Assembly (NCBI GenBank): GCA_913052485.1
Contig: CAJXDN010000012.1
Span: 1 to 39,762 of the forward strand
Origin: an uncultured Flammeovirgaceae bacterium
GTDB taxonomy: Bacteria; Bacteroidota; Bacteroidia; Cytophagales; MED-G16
DNA: 39,762 nt
Direction: 5' to 3'
In this document: in pieces, positions 8,645 to 17,242 of the stretch
Numbering within the stretch: the stretch's first letter is position 1
Layout of the letters: the number at the start of each line of letters is the position of its first letter
The notes under the pieces: model-generated
Seen by the model: the letters and a program-made list of their open reading frames with translations, nothing else
The model's database searches: none
What the model was told of the DNA's origin: nothing
Position numbers and translations under genes: made by a program

Positions 8645-11617
8645 TTATTTTTTGAAGAGGTCTACAAAAACCGGAGTAGCTACAAAAATAGATGAATAAG
8701 TACCTACTATTATTCCAATTAATAGTGCAAATGAGAAGCCACTTAATGACGGCCCTCCAAACAAGAAAAGGACTAAAACAACAATAAATGTTGTCATAGA
8801 GGTAATAAGTGTCCTACTAATTGTTTTATTTATTGACTCGTTTACAACAGGAATTATTTCACTTCCAGCTTTAATTCCAAGGTTCTCTCTAATCCTATCA
8901 AAAACTACAACAGTATCATTTATTGAATACCCAATTATGGTTAAAAGAGCAGCAATAAACACTTGGTCAATTTCATAAGACACACCAAATAAATTTGCAA
9001 TTGAAAATGCTGATATAACAAAAAGAATATCATGGAATAATGCAAATACTGCGCCAGTTGAGAACTGCCATTTTCTAAATCTTATGAGTATATATATGAA
9101 AATAGCTATGAGGGCAATTAAACCAGAAGAAAAAGAGGAATTTTTAATATCATCAGCAATCGTAGCACCTACTTTAGACGAACTTGATATTGTAAAATTA
9201 TCCTGATTAACCATTGTGTCATCTTCAGTAAAACTAAGTCCAGTTATACCCTTCAGGCCACTAACTAGTCTATCTTTAACGTTAACATCAGCATCATCTG
9301 AGTCATCGTTAATTAAGTAAGATGTAGTGATTTTTAAAATATTGTTTCCCCCAAACGTCTTTACCTCGACTCCTTCATTATCAAATGACTGTTGTAATCC
9401 CGTCTCAATCTCTGAAGGTATCTGTGTATTATCAAATGTCACTACGTAAGAGCGTCCACCTTTAAAATCTACACCTAGTGTGAGACCTTTAATAATTAAT
9501 GATATTAAACCAAGTGATATAAAAGAGATTGAAAAGTAATATGCAATTTTTCTTCTACCTAGAAAATCTATCTTTAGGGACGTTAATAAATTTCTGGAGA
9601 AGGGAAAAGAAAACCTCAGAGGACTTTTCTCTCCTTTTCTACTTAACCTTTCTACAATAACCCTAGTGATATAAACAGCAGAGAAGAATGAACAGATAAT
9701 TCCAATAATTAATGTTATAGCAAAACCTTTGACTGGACCTTGACCTAAGTTGTATAAAATCAAACCAACCAGAAGAGTTGTGAAGTTAGCATCGATAATT
9801 GACGTAAAAGCTTTATCATATCCGTTAGAAATAGCTTGTTTTAAATTTGCTCCATTTCTAAGTTCTTCCTTAATTCTCTCGAAAATTAGAACATTAGCAT
9901 CAATAGACATACCGATAGTTAATACTATACCAGCAATACCAGGTAATGTAAGTGAAGCAGATAATTGAGCTAAAATTCCAAGTATGAAGAAGATGTTAAA
10001 AAATAGGGCAATGTTTGCGATAAGTCCACCACCGGAATAATAAAAAACCATAAATACAAGAACAATGATTAAGCCCGAAACTATAGAACGAAAACCTTGA
10101 CTTTGCGCAACCTTACCAAGGGTAGGACCAATTACAACATCCTCAACAATAGTAGTTGGGGCTGGCAGTGTACCTGCCTTCAGAATATTTGCAAGATCTT
10201 GAGCCTCCTCAATAGTAAAATCTCCAGTAATTTGTGAATTACCGTTAGGGATTTCATTTTGAACAAATGGGGCGGAGTAGACATAGTTATCAAGTACAAT
10301 AGCAACCCTCCTACCAACATTTGTTGATGTTAATCTCCTCCAATTTTTAGCACCGTTAGAATTCATTTGCATCGATATCGATGGCCTAGCACTTTGATCT
10401 AAATCCTGTCTTGCATCTGTAATAACTTCTCCGGTAAGAGGTGCTTTCCCTCCTCTTGAGGTTTTAATTACAAATAACTCAAGAACCTGATCAGTTGGGT
10501 CGGCAGTATCTTCAGTAGGTTTCACTGCCCATAGAAACTTAATTGTATTCGGTATGAGTTGTCTTACCTTCTCGTTTGAGAGTATAGTATTAATCGACAT
10601 TGTATCCTCTAAGTCATAGAATAATCCACCAAACTCTGATCTGAGATTTGCTAATAAGGGAGAAGACAAATTACTCTCTGTAACAACATCTTCTTCATCA
10701 GTTACCTCTGATGATTCAGATTCATTATCTTCAGCATTTTCACCTGACAATAGTGACTCAAGATCATCATCCTGTGATGAACTACTTTCACTAACATTAT
10801 CTCCAATATTATCTATATTTAAAATATTCTGTGATACAGCAAACTGATCAATTATTTGTAATGTTTGGAGCACATCAGTTTCACTAGCCTCGGCCACTTC
10901 CCAGAATTCCAGTTTAGCAACTCCCTGTAATAATTTTCTTACCCTCTCAGGATTATCAACACCAGGAAGCTCAATCTGAATTCTACCTGTACCCTGGAGT
11001 CTTTGGATATTTGGCTGAGACGTTCCAAAACGATCTACCCTAGTCCTTAAAATATTAAATGATCTATCAATCGCTCTGTCAACCTCCTCATTTATAATGT
11101 CTAATATCTCTGAATCAGACGTATCAAAACTAATTCTCCCCCTATTTGATACAGTTGCAAAAATTTCTGCTAAATTTTTCTGAGGAGCTAAATTTTGGAA
11201 CTCACTATAAAACTCAGATATTAAATCTTGCTGAGTACCTTTTATGTTTTGCTTTGCAATTTTTATGGCATTTAAGAAATCGGGATCCTTACTGTCAGAT
11301 GATAAACCAATGAGTATGTCTACTGGTGAAACTTCCAGCGTAACGTGCATCCCACCTTGTAAATCTAAACCTAAATTTAACTCAGACTCCTTGATATCCT
11401 TAAAGGTAAAATCCGAGACAAGATTGTATACTGGCTTATTCCATATAGAATCTAAATACTTTTGTTTCTTATTAAAATCAACGTTACCGTTTTCATCTCT
11501 TGATATATCTGTTGCCTCACCCTGAATTCTCTGAGATACGAATGTAAATTGAAGATAATATATAGAGAGGAATGATATAACTATCGTCAAAAAATAAATT
11601 AGGCCTTTGTTTTTCAT
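8645..11617 (-). CDS. secDF: Protein translocase subunit SecDF (fused SecD-SecF)
   Basis: This inner-membrane RND-type protein helps pull secreted proteins out of the SecYEG channel using a proton or sodium gradient. From the ATG at 11617 it has 990 residues, with SecD and SecF fused as usual in this phylum. The SecD half has a first helix, LGLDLQGGMHVTLEV, VDRFGTSQPNIQ and RIQIELPGVDNPERVRKLL in the P1 region, and TLPGIAGIVLTIGMSIDANVLIFERIKEELR in the membrane part. The SecF half has LGVDFKGGRSYVVTF, IGYSINDTVVVFDRIREN and ISRTLITSMTTFIVVL. About residues 266-316 form a very acidic, Ser-rich insertion. An upstream TTG at 11644 is rejected because the -7 box lies at 11642-11649. Confidence 0.96.
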   Translation of the reverse strand: MKNKGLIYFLTIVISFLSIYYLQFTFVSQRIQGEATDISRDENGNVDFNKKQKYLDSIWNKPVYNLVSDFTFKDIKESELNLGLDLQGGMHVTLEVSPVDILIGLSSDSKDPDFLNAIKIAKQNIKGTQQDLISEFYSEFQNLAPQKNLAEIFATVSNRGRISFDTSDSEILDIINEEVDRAIDRSFNILRTRVDRFGTSQPNIQRLQGTGRIQIELPGVDNPERVRKLLQGVAKLEFWEVAEASETDVLQTLQIIDQFAVSQNILNIDNIGDNVSESSSSQDDDLESLLSGENAEDNESESSEVTDEEDVVTESNLSSPLLANLRSEFGGLFYDLEDTMSINTILSNEKVRQLIPNTIKFLWAVKPTEDTADPTDQVLELFVIKTSRGGKAPLTGEVITDARQDLDQSARPSISMQMNSNGAKNWRRLTSTNVGRRVAIVLDNYVYSAPFVQNEIPNGNSQITGDFTIEEAQDLANILKAGTLPAPTTIVEDVVIGPTLGKVAQSQGFRSIVSGLIIVLVFMVFYYSGGGLIANIALFFNIFFILGILAQLSASLTLPGIAGIVLTIGMSIDANVLIFERIKEELRNGANLKQAISNGYDKAFTSIIDANFTTLLVGLILYNLGQGPVKGFAITLIIGIICSFFSAVYITRVIVERLSRKGEKSPLRFSFPFSRNLLTSLKIDFLGRRKIAYYFSISFISLGLISLIIKGLTLGVDFKGGRSYVVTFDNTQIPSEIETGLQQSFDNEGVEVKTFGGNNILKITTSYLINDDSDDADVNVKDRLVSGLKGITGLSFTEDDTMVNQDNFTISSSSKVGATIADDIKNSSFSSGLIALIAIFIYILIRFRKWQFSTGAVFALFHDILFVISAFSIANLFGVSYEIDQVFIAALLTIIGYSINDTVVVFDRIRENLGIKAGSEIIPVVNESINKTISRTLITSMTTFIVVLVLFLFGGPSLSGFSFALLIGIIVGTYSSIFVATPVFVDLFKK

Positions 11618-11641
11618 TTTTATTTTTAAAAAATCAGTTGA

Positions 11642-11649
11642 CAAAAGTA
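11642..11649 (-). promoter_or_regulatory. Promoter -7 element for secDF (TACTTTTG); decides the start
   Basis: TACTTTTG on the minus strand matches TAnnTTTG and ends 24 nt before the ATG at 11617. It overlaps the possible upstream TTG codon (11644-11642), so transcription would begin downstream of that codon. Confidence 0.5.
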
Positions 11650-11688
11650 TTGAAATAAATGGAAATTAACTAAGAGGAAATTTATTTA

Positions 11689-12309
11689 TTAATTTATGCC
11701 ACTTTCTTTGATGATGTATTCAAGAATAGCCTCTGGAGCAGAGTTATTATTTTTGCTGTTATTCACTATTAAGTCTGATTTATCTTTGTGAGGTAATATA
11801 AATTTATTAAAAGCCGGTAAAACATGGTTATTGTATTTGTATAATACGTCAGACTTGTCATAACCTCTTTTCTCATGATCCCTAGTAATTCTTCTATCAA
11901 TCATTACATTTAAATCACAATCAATAAAAATCTTTTTATCTAAGAATTTCGATATGTTAGGGTCATTAAATAGAAATAATCCCTCTACAATAATTATAGA
12001 CTTAGGCTCAACTCTTAAACTTCTTGGATTAATTTTAGGGTTATTAAAAGTATATTCCTTTCTTATTATGGATTTACCAGATTTAATCTTTATCAAATCC
12101 TCTACTAATTCATCCTGATGAAATGAAGATGGTAAGTCAAAATTATAATTTCCTTGCCTATCTTTTTCCTGATCCTCTCTTTCCTTATAATAATTATCAT
12201 GATAGATAACCGAGAGAATCTCAGGACCCAAACTGCTTTTTAAAAACTTAACAATGAATGATTTTCCTGAACCACTAGACCCACTAATTCCAAATAGTTT
12301 ATTATCCAT
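11689..12309 (-). CDS. udk: Uridine kinase
   Basis: This cytosolic enzyme phosphorylates uridine and cytidine to the monophosphates in pyrimidine salvage. The 206-residue protein has an N-terminal P-loop, GSSGSGKS at residues 10-17. YHDNYYKE and NFDLPSSFHQDEL follow, the uridine-kinase nucleoside-binding motifs. IIVEGLFLF is the Walker B-like strand, and DCDLNVMIDRRITRDHEKRG contains the lid region with its paired arginines. Length matches the family. Its first 8 bases overlap the 3' end of rdgB, so it is the last gene of the DHH-FKBP-rdgB-udk run. A promoter for secDF separates it from the next gene. Phosphoribulokinase is a less likely alternative because of length and motifs. Confidence 0.93.
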   Translation of the reverse strand: MDNKLFGISGSSGSGKSFIVKFLKSSLGPEILSVIYHDNYYKEREDQEKDRQGNYNFDLPSSFHQDELVEDLIKIKSGKSIIRKEYTFNNPKINPRSLRVEPKSIIIVEGLFLFNDPNISKFLDKKIFIDCDLNVMIDRRITRDHEKRGYDKSDVLYKYNNHVLPAFNKFILPHKDKSDLIVNNSKNNNSAPEAILEYIIKESGIN

Positions 12310-12880
12310 ATTTATTTAAGTATGACACTAATTTTCTTACTGCTATAGATCTATGTGAAATTAAATTTTTTTCATCAACTGTCATCTCAGAAAATGTTTT
12401 TTTTGATCCTTCAGGAATAAATATTGGATCATATCCAAATCCACCTTCACCTACCTTTTTCTCTGAAATTTTTCCAGAAATTGATCCCTCAAAAAAATGT
12501 TTAGAGTTGTTAATTATCAGACAAATTACTGTTCTGAAAGATGCCGATCTGTTAGAATTGGATTGTAATTTTTTTAAAACCAAATTAATATTTTCCTCGG
12601 AATTGCATTTATCTCCAGCAAATCTTGCAGATTTTACTCCTGGTAATCCATCAAGAGCATCGATAAAAAGACCCGTATCATCAGAAAAACAATTTATATT
12701 AAATTTCTTACTGATAAAATTTGATTTTAATAGTGCATTTCCCTCTACTGTATCCTCAGTTTCAGGAATATCATCATAAAAATTTAAATCTGGTAGAGAT
12801 ATAATATCATATGAGGTAAGTAGCTGCTGAATCTCTATTAATTTATTTTTATTTCCAGTAACGAAACATATTTTATTCAC
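12302..12880 (-). CDS. rdgB: dITP/XTP pyrophosphatase, RdgB/HAM1 family
   Basis: This house-cleaning enzyme hydrolyses deaminated purine triphosphates (dITP, ITP, XTP) to monophosphates so they are not put into DNA or RNA. All family motifs are present in 192 residues: TGNKNK at 8-13, DDTGLFIDALDGLPGVKSARFAG with the acidic metal ligands, GFGYDPIFIPEG, and the C-terminal SHRSIAVRKL. The start codon is GTG (12880-12878), within a 4-base GTGA overlap with the stop of the upstream FKBP gene, and its own end overlaps udk by 8 bp. Both overlaps point to translational coupling. Confidence 0.95.
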   Translation of the reverse strand: MNKICFVTGNKNKLIEIQQLLTSYDIISLPDLNFYDDIPETEDTVEGNALLKSNFISKKFNINCFSDDTGLFIDALDGLPGVKSARFAGDKCNSEENINLVLKKLQSNSNRSASFRTVICLIINNSKHFFEGSISGKISEKKVGEGGFGYDPIFIPEGSKKTFSEMTVDEKNLISHRSIAVRKLVSYLNKYG

Positions 12881-13521
12881 TTTCTGATTTTAATGAGAGA
12901 AATATCAAATATTAAGATTGAACTTTCAGGTATTACTGGAGTATTTGAATTACCTGACTTACCATAAGCATTACCTGAAGGCATTAATATCTTAATTGAC
13001 CCACCCTGACTAATCTTACTCAAGGACTTACCTAGGCTACTCTTAAAATCTGATAACTGGGCTAGGTATCCATGATCTGAAACAACAGGGAAAAAACTGC
13101 CTACTCCATTATAGGTATATACTATAGGAGAATAGTATTTAGACTCGTCATAATACCCGATGTTTTCAGCTAGGAGTTTAATATTTGTATCAAATATTAC
13201 TAAGTCAACAGAGTCATTGTTGAAAAAGATTGAATCATTTGTATAATAGCCGGCAATATTAATGCTAACAAGATCACCAGTTTCAGGAAACAAAACATTT
13301 TCACCAGAGTCAATTACTGAGTAATAGACTCCTGATCTAGTTGTATCTACATAATTAATTCCCTTTGAGTCAAGATATGAAAATATTAATGATATATCTG
13401 CATCTCTCTGATTTAAGGAATCAATTTCATCCTGAATAGGATCAAAGACGTCAATATATATTTCTTCAGTGTTACAGGAGATAAATAGTATTGATGCCGC
13501 TATGATTGAAATTATTCTCAT
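12877..13521 (-). CDS. Divergent FKBP-like lipoprotein, probably not catalytic
   Basis: This 214-residue protein starts with a lipoprotein signal, ILFISC with the modified Cys near residue 16, so it is probably membrane anchored in the periplasm. The C-terminal part is FKBP-like: GGSIKILMPSGNAYG and VIPESSILIFDISLIKI match the last strands of the fold. The middle is not normal. The stretch that should read like Y-x-G-x-L-x-x-G-x-x-F-D is IAGYYTNDSIFFNND, and the conserved VIxGW helix start is replaced by a longer segment with FKSSLGKSLSKISQGG. Several pocket residues (the Asp after Phe, and Trp) are therefore missing. A chaperone or binding role is more plausible than proline isomerase activity. 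It directly abuts the next FKBP gene and overlaps rdgB. GldI-like function is possible but not shown. Confidence 0.75.
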   Translation of the reverse strand: MRIISIIAASILFISCNTEEIYIDVFDPIQDEIDSLNQRDADISLIFSYLDSKGINYVDTTRSGVYYSVIDSGENVLFPETGDLVSINIAGYYTNDSIFFNNDSVDLVIFDTNIKLLAENIGYYDESKYYSPIVYTYNGVGSFFPVVSDHGYLAQLSDFKSSLGKSLSKISQGGSIKILMPSGNAYGKSGNSNTPVIPESSILIFDISLIKIRK

Positions 13522-14001
13522 TTATTTAATTTCTAATAATTTAAGCCTAAAAATAAGTACGGAGTTCTCTGGAATCGAGCTAGTTGAGGTATTACCATAC
13601 GCCAAACCAGATGGAATTATTAATATTATTGAACCATTTTCATCGATAAGGGGTAGACCTAGTTCCCATCCCTGAATTACTTCATTTGATCCTAATATAA
13701 ACTCAAAAGGTTGATTCGTATAACTTCTATCAAATTCTAAACCATTAAGTAGCATACCTACATATTCTACACCGAGTGTGTCACCTGTAGTTGGATAGAT
13801 TGAATTTCCCTCCTCTAAAATTTTAAAATGAAGACCATTATCAAGTGACTGAAAGCCATCTATATTATTTTCAATGATATATCCTTTAATTCTTTCGACG
13901 TCAAGATTTAATTGCTCCTGCTTAGTTCTTGTGACTACGAGATTCTCACCTGTACAAGAAAGAAATAAGATGAAGATTAAAAAGTAACCAAAAACTTTCA
14001 T
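13522..14001 (-). CDS. FKBP-type peptidyl-prolyl isomerase lipoprotein
   Basis: This 159-residue lipoprotein has a signal ending ILFLSC and a single FKBP domain over about residues 60-159. Pocket residues are largely intact: VEYVGMLLNGLEFDRSY contains the Tyr, Phe and Asp; FEFILGSNEVIQGWELGLPLI has the Val-Ile-x-Gly-Trp motif; LIIPSGLAYGN and IPENSVLIFRLKLLEI complete the domain. It should isomerise Xaa-Pro bonds in proteins in the periplasm. It is the middle of three consecutive FKBP genes, 6 bp downstream of the first and directly adjacent to the third, within an apparent operon with a DHH phosphoesterase. GldI, a gliding-motility FKBP lipoprotein of flavobacteria, belongs to this class, but I cannot equate it with this gene. 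Confidence 0.88.
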   Translation of the reverse strand: MKVFGYFLIFILFLSCTGENLVVTRTKQEQLNLDVERIKGYIIENNIDGFQSLDNGLHFKILEEGNSIYPTTGDTLGVEYVGMLLNGLEFDRSYTNQPFEFILGSNEVIQGWELGLPLIDENGSIILIIPSGLAYGNTSTSSIPENSVLIFRLKLLEIK

Positions 14002-14007
14002 AGGTTA

Positions 14008-14883
14008 CTAATAATCTAAAACCTGAATCTCAAAAATTAAAACTGCATTAGGGGGAATAACACCACCTGCACCTGATGCGCCATAACCCAAAGTACTTGG
14101 TATATATAGGGTACCTTCTGATCCTTTGTTAAAGTATGTTATGCCTTCATCCCATCCTCTTATTACCATACCTTGACCCAGCTGAAAGGAGAAAGGTTGG
14201 TTTCTATCTAGAGAAGAATCAAATTTTTCTCCATTTAATAGCATCCCAGTATAATGAACAGTTACGTTGTCACCTGGAGCTGCATTTTCACCACTGCCCA
14301 TTTTAGTAATTACGTACCTGAGTCCACTATCTGCACTTTTTGCAGTTATGTTATTTTCTTTTAAGTAGTTATCAATCAATTCTAAATCGATGGATAGCTG
14401 GTCGTTACTTTGTTGTTCCATTTCTTGTTGCATTTTTTCATATTGAATTCTTTGAAAATCTTCAAACTCATTTTGTGACATAACGTCTTGTATACCACAA
14501 TAAAAACTAATCATTTTATTTTTTACTGAATCAGGAACCTCAACTGATTGAGGAGCATTTTTAAAAAACTGTTCTGTTGTTAATTGGAAAAAAACACTAT
14601 CACCCTTAACTAGGTTGTCAATTACGTTGTAAATAATTCCACTACTTTCCCAGGAAGAATCTTTCTGTAATACAACTGGATCATTACCAACTTTGTTCAA
14701 GAGTTCATTCCCGTCATAGTCAAAATATTGAAGGTTAATCATTACTATCTGGCCATCTTCTATTTCTTGTCCACTACCATTTTTAAAATATTTTAATTCA
14801 ACACCATTATCTAAAACTTTTTCTCTGTCAACACACGAAAATATAGTAAAAAATAAAATTGTTATATAATAGATTTTTCTCAT
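14008..14883 (-). CDS. Two-domain FKBP-type peptidyl-prolyl isomerase lipoprotein
   Basis: This 291-residue lipoprotein has the signal FTIFSC (Cys near 17). Residues about 25-130 form a first, incomplete FKBP-like domain (DGQIVMINLQYFDYDGNELLN, then LVKGDSVFFQLTTEQFF). A Gln/Glu-rich helical linker follows near 140-165. A complete FKBP domain covers about 195-291: VTVHYTGMLLNGEKFDSSLDR, FSFQLGQGMVIRGWDEGI, LYIPSTLGYGASG and IPPNAVLIFEIQVLDY carry all the standard pocket residues, so this domain should be active. It is first of three FKBP genes and begins 3 bp after the DHH gene. The two-domain layout with a helical linker resembles FkpA-like periplasmic chaperones, but that is an inference. 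Confidence 0.9.
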   Translation of the reverse strand: MRKIYYITILFFTIFSCVDREKVLDNGVELKYFKNGSGQEIEDGQIVMINLQYFDYDGNELLNKVGNDPVVLQKDSSWESSGIIYNVIDNLVKGDSVFFQLTTEQFFKNAPQSVEVPDSVKNKMISFYCGIQDVMSQNEFEDFQRIQYEKMQQEMEQQSNDQLSIDLELIDNYLKENNITAKSADSGLRYVITKMGSGENAAPGDNVTVHYTGMLLNGEKFDSSLDRNQPFSFQLGQGMVIRGWDEGITYFNKGSEGTLYIPSTLGYGASGAGGVIPPNAVLIFEIQVLDY

Positions 14884-14886
14884 GAC

Positions 14887-15885
14887 CTAATAATTTAAAT
14901 CTTTTGAATATTTAGAAATACTTTCTAAAAATTTATCCAAAGCTACTGAAAGTTTATCTTCTAAACTCCCACCAGCAGCATTTTTATGTCCCCCACCATT
15001 GAAATATTTTCTTGCAAACTCATTGACCGAAAAGGATCCGGATGACCTAAATGAGAACTTAATTCTTTCCTTAGTTTCAATAATTAGTAGAGCTACATTA
15101 ACATTTTCAATAGATAGCGCATAATTCACTAACCCCTCAGTATCTCCTTTCTTGAAATTATGGTCCAATAAATCTTGACGAGATAAAACAATATAGGCTA
15201 CATTCCCACCTACAGCTAATTTTAATTTTTCAGATAGAGCATAACCCATTAACTTAATTTTATCATATGAGTTAGAATCATAAATCGCTTTATTAATGTG
15301 ATTTATATCAATTCCTCTCTCTAATAGATCTCCAACAATTCTATGTACTTTTGATGTTGTCGAAAATTTAAATGAACCCGTATCTGTTAAAATCCCAGTG
15401 TAAAGTGCCTCTGAAATATTTTTATCAATTAATTCTGCATCTAAATAGTTAAGAAATTCATATACTAACTCTGCAGTAGCTGAGGCGCTTGTATCATGAA
15501 TTTTAAAGTCATAAAAGTTTACTGGTTCTAAATGATGATCTATAAGAACTTTCTTAGCATCAGACCCTGATATATATTCACCCATCTCATTAATTCTAGA
15601 TAGATTATTAAAATCTAAACAAAAAATGACTGAGGAATTCTTTATAATATTTTCTGACTCCTCTCTCGAATTAGAATAGTTTATAACTTTATCGGAATTA
15701 TGAATCCACTTCAAAAAGTCAGGAAAATCATTTGGGACAATAACATTCACATGATGTCCCATTTTAATTAAGAAATTATAAAGAGCAAGGGAGGACCCAA
15801 TAGCATCACCATCAGGATTGACATGAGTAGTAATAACAATTTTATGGTTAGTCCCCAATAAATCTTTTAGCTTTTGCATTTCCAT
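14887..15885 (-). CDS. DHH family phosphoesterase, NrnA-like (oligoribonuclease / pAp phosphatase)
   Basis: This cytosolic enzyme of the DHH-DHHA1 class probably removes short RNA fragments and dephosphorylates 3'-phosphoadenosine 5'-phosphate, as NrnA does. Motifs, in order: ITTHVNPDGDAIGSS (His and two Asp as Mn2+ ligands), CLDFNNLSRI, LIDHHLEPVNF (the DHH signature), TGILTDTGSFKF, and the C-terminal DHHA1 RNA-binding GGGHKNAAGG. I use the ATG at 15885 (332 residues; another at 15879). A longer TTG start at 15924 would lie on the likely -33 element. It is the first gene of a run leading into the three FKBP genes, rdgB and udk, and diverges from ndk. Confidence 0.9.
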   Translation of the reverse strand: MEMQKLKDLLGTNHKIVITTHVNPDGDAIGSSLALYNFLIKMGHHVNVIVPNDFPDFLKWIHNSDKVINYSNSREESENIIKNSSVIFCLDFNNLSRINEMGEYISGSDAKKVLIDHHLEPVNFYDFKIHDTSASATAELVYEFLNYLDAELIDKNISEALYTGILTDTGSFKFSTTSKVHRIVGDLLERGIDINHINKAIYDSNSYDKIKLMGYALSEKLKLAVGGNVAYIVLSRQDLLDHNFKKGDTEGLVNYALSIENVNVALLIIETKERIKFSFRSSGSFSVNEFARKYFNGGGHKNAAGGSLEDKLSVALDKFLESISKYSKDLNY

Positions 15886-15896
15886 ATTTACGATTG

Positions 15897-15924
15897 CAAA
15901 AGTCAATAATTTTATTGAAAACAA
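15897..15924 (-). promoter_or_regulatory. Probable promoter for the DHH-FKBP run (TTG-N17-GACTTTTG)
   Basis: On the minus strand TTG (15924-15922) is followed after 17 nt by GACTTTTG (15904-15897), one mismatch from TAnnTTTG. The box ends only 11 nt before the ATG at 15885, implying a very short leader. The mismatch keeps confidence low. Confidence 0.35.
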
Positions 15925-15972
15925 AAATTTATTAAGAAATTAAGAGATCTTTTTATTTATGAAACAATACTA

Positions 15973-15980
15973 TATTTTTG
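15973..15980 (+). promoter_or_regulatory. Promoter -7 element for ndk (TATTTTTG); decides the start
   Basis: TATTTTTG matches TAnnTTTG and ends 12 nt before the ATG at 15993, so the transcript would have a leader of roughly 8 nt. The possible earlier TTG start at 15978 lies in this box and is therefore unlikely. Confidence 0.5.
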
Positions 15981-15992
15981 CAGAAAAAAACT

Positions 15993-16397
15993 ATGAGTGG
16001 AAATAAAACTTTTACAATCATTAAACCCGATGCTTATGAGGCAGCTTACTCCGGACCAATAATTGAGAAAATAGAATCCGCAGGTTTCAAAATTTTAAAT
16101 ATGAGACTAGAGAGGTTAGATAATCCTAGGGCAGGTAAATTTTACGCAGTCCATAAAGACAAACCATTTTTCGAGAGGCTATGTGCCTACATGTGTTCTG
16201 GACCAATTATTGTAATTGAGCTTGAGAAAGAAAATGCTGTGGAAGATTTTAGAAAATTAATTGGAGCAACTAATCCAGAAGATGCTGACGAAGGTACTAT
16301 AAGAAAATTATACGCTAAGTCTATAGAGGCAAACGCTGTGCATGGTTCTGACTCAGATGAGAATGCTCAAATTGAGATAAATTTCTTTTTTTCTTAA
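15993..16397 (+). CDS. ndk: Nucleoside diphosphate kinase
   Basis: This cytosolic enzyme moves the terminal phosphate of ATP to nucleoside diphosphates, keeping NTP and dNTP pools balanced. From the ATG at 15993 it has 134 residues, the usual length. The start TFTIIKPDAY is the family signature; GFKILNMRLERL and the substrate-binding segment YAVHKDKPFFERLCAYMCSGP follow. The active-site histidine is H117 in NAVHGSDS, which is phosphorylated during the reaction. The C-terminus INFFFS is typical for this phylum. The gene diverges from the DHH gene and ends 4 bp before the end of convergent scpA. Confidence 0.97.
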   Translation: MSGNKTFTIIKPDAYEAAYSGPIIEKIESAGFKILNMRLERLDNPRAGKFYAVHKDKPFFERLCAYMCSGPIIVIELEKENAVEDFRKLIGATNPEDADEGTIRKLYAKSIEANAVHGSDSDENAQIEINFFFS

Positions 16398-16401
16398 ACT
16401 T

Positions 16402-17133
16402 TTAAAATTTAGAAATCCAGAAGTTATTTAATCCATTACCAATTGATAGTTTAACTTTTGAGTCCTGAATTAATTCTAATATCGCTAGGAAGTTATATAT
16501 AACTAAAATTTTTAATGGGTTCTCTTCAATTAACTTCGAGAAGGAAACTTTAGATTTTGACTTTAACACATTAATTAGGAATTTTTTCTGCTCCCTGATT
16601 GAGTAGGGGTATCTGTATATCTCGTGATTCGGCATATTCTTTTCCTCATTATATTTATCTATGGCATTTTTGAATACAACTAGAAGTTTATAAAGATCTA
16701 CATCCTGTAACTCAGTCTCAACTTTTGCTCTCTCGCCAATTGTATATATCTCAGCAGATAGATTTCCTCGAGATACTTTTTGCTGTCTATCCTCTTCCAT
16801 ATTTGAAAGAGTTCCTATAACAGATTTATATCTTTTATATTCAATTAGATGTTCAACCAGCTCATCTCTTGGATCGATCTCATTTCCATCTTCATCTACT
16901 GATAACCTCGGCAGTAACATCCTCGACTTAATTCTCATTAATGTGGCAGCAACTACTATAAATTCACTTGCTACTTCAATATTCATCTTTTCTAAGTCAG
17001 ATATATACTCAAAAAAATCATTTGTTATTTCCGATATTGGGATATCCATAATATCCAATTCATCTCTCTCTATAAAGAAAAGCAATAAATCAAAAGGACC
17101 CTCAAATAATGGTAATTTTATCTCGTAACTCAT
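16402..17133 (-). CDS. scpA: Segregation and condensation protein A (ScpA kleisin)
   Basis: ScpA is the kleisin subunit that links SMC heads with ScpB in the bacterial condensin complex and helps organise and separate chromosomes. The 243-residue protein opens with YEIKLPLFEGPFDLLLFFIERDELDIMDIPISEI, the strong ScpA signature. The segment ASEFIVVAATLMRIKSRMLLP is the conserved helix that contacts the SMC neck, and the C-terminal winged-helix part holds SKSKVSFSKLIEENP and FLAILELIQDSKVKLS. It is slightly shorter than some homologues but complete. It is convergent with ndk and divergent from dxs. No scpB or smc gene is in the window. Confidence 0.93.
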   Translation of the reverse strand: MSYEIKLPLFEGPFDLLLFFIERDELDIMDIPISEITNDFFEYISDLEKMNIEVASEFIVVAATLMRIKSRMLLPRLSVDEDGNEIDPRDELVEHLIEYKRYKSVIGTLSNMEEDRQQKVSRGNLSAEIYTIGERAKVETELQDVDLYKLLVVFKNAIDKYNEEKNMPNHEIYRYPYSIREQKKFLINVLKSKSKVSFSKLIEENPLKILVIYNFLAILELIQDSKVKLSIGNGLNNFWISKF

Positions 17134-17242
17134 ACTGAAGCGATTAAATACTTCTAAAAAAATAAAATTAATACTTTATAATAAAATTAATAGATTTATA
17201 AACCAATAAATGTAAAATAGAGTATAAGTACTTAACTCAAAT

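Noticed and set aside
15886-15924. N-terminal extension of the DHH phosphoesterase from a TTG codon
   Set aside because: The TTG coincides with a plausible -33 element and the ATG at 15885 better matches the family start.
16385-16424. ATTTCT and AGAAAT inverted repeat between ndk and scpA as a bidirectional terminator
   Set aside because: The arms are short and far apart in AT-rich DNA and overlap both coding ends; a stable hairpin is not convincing.
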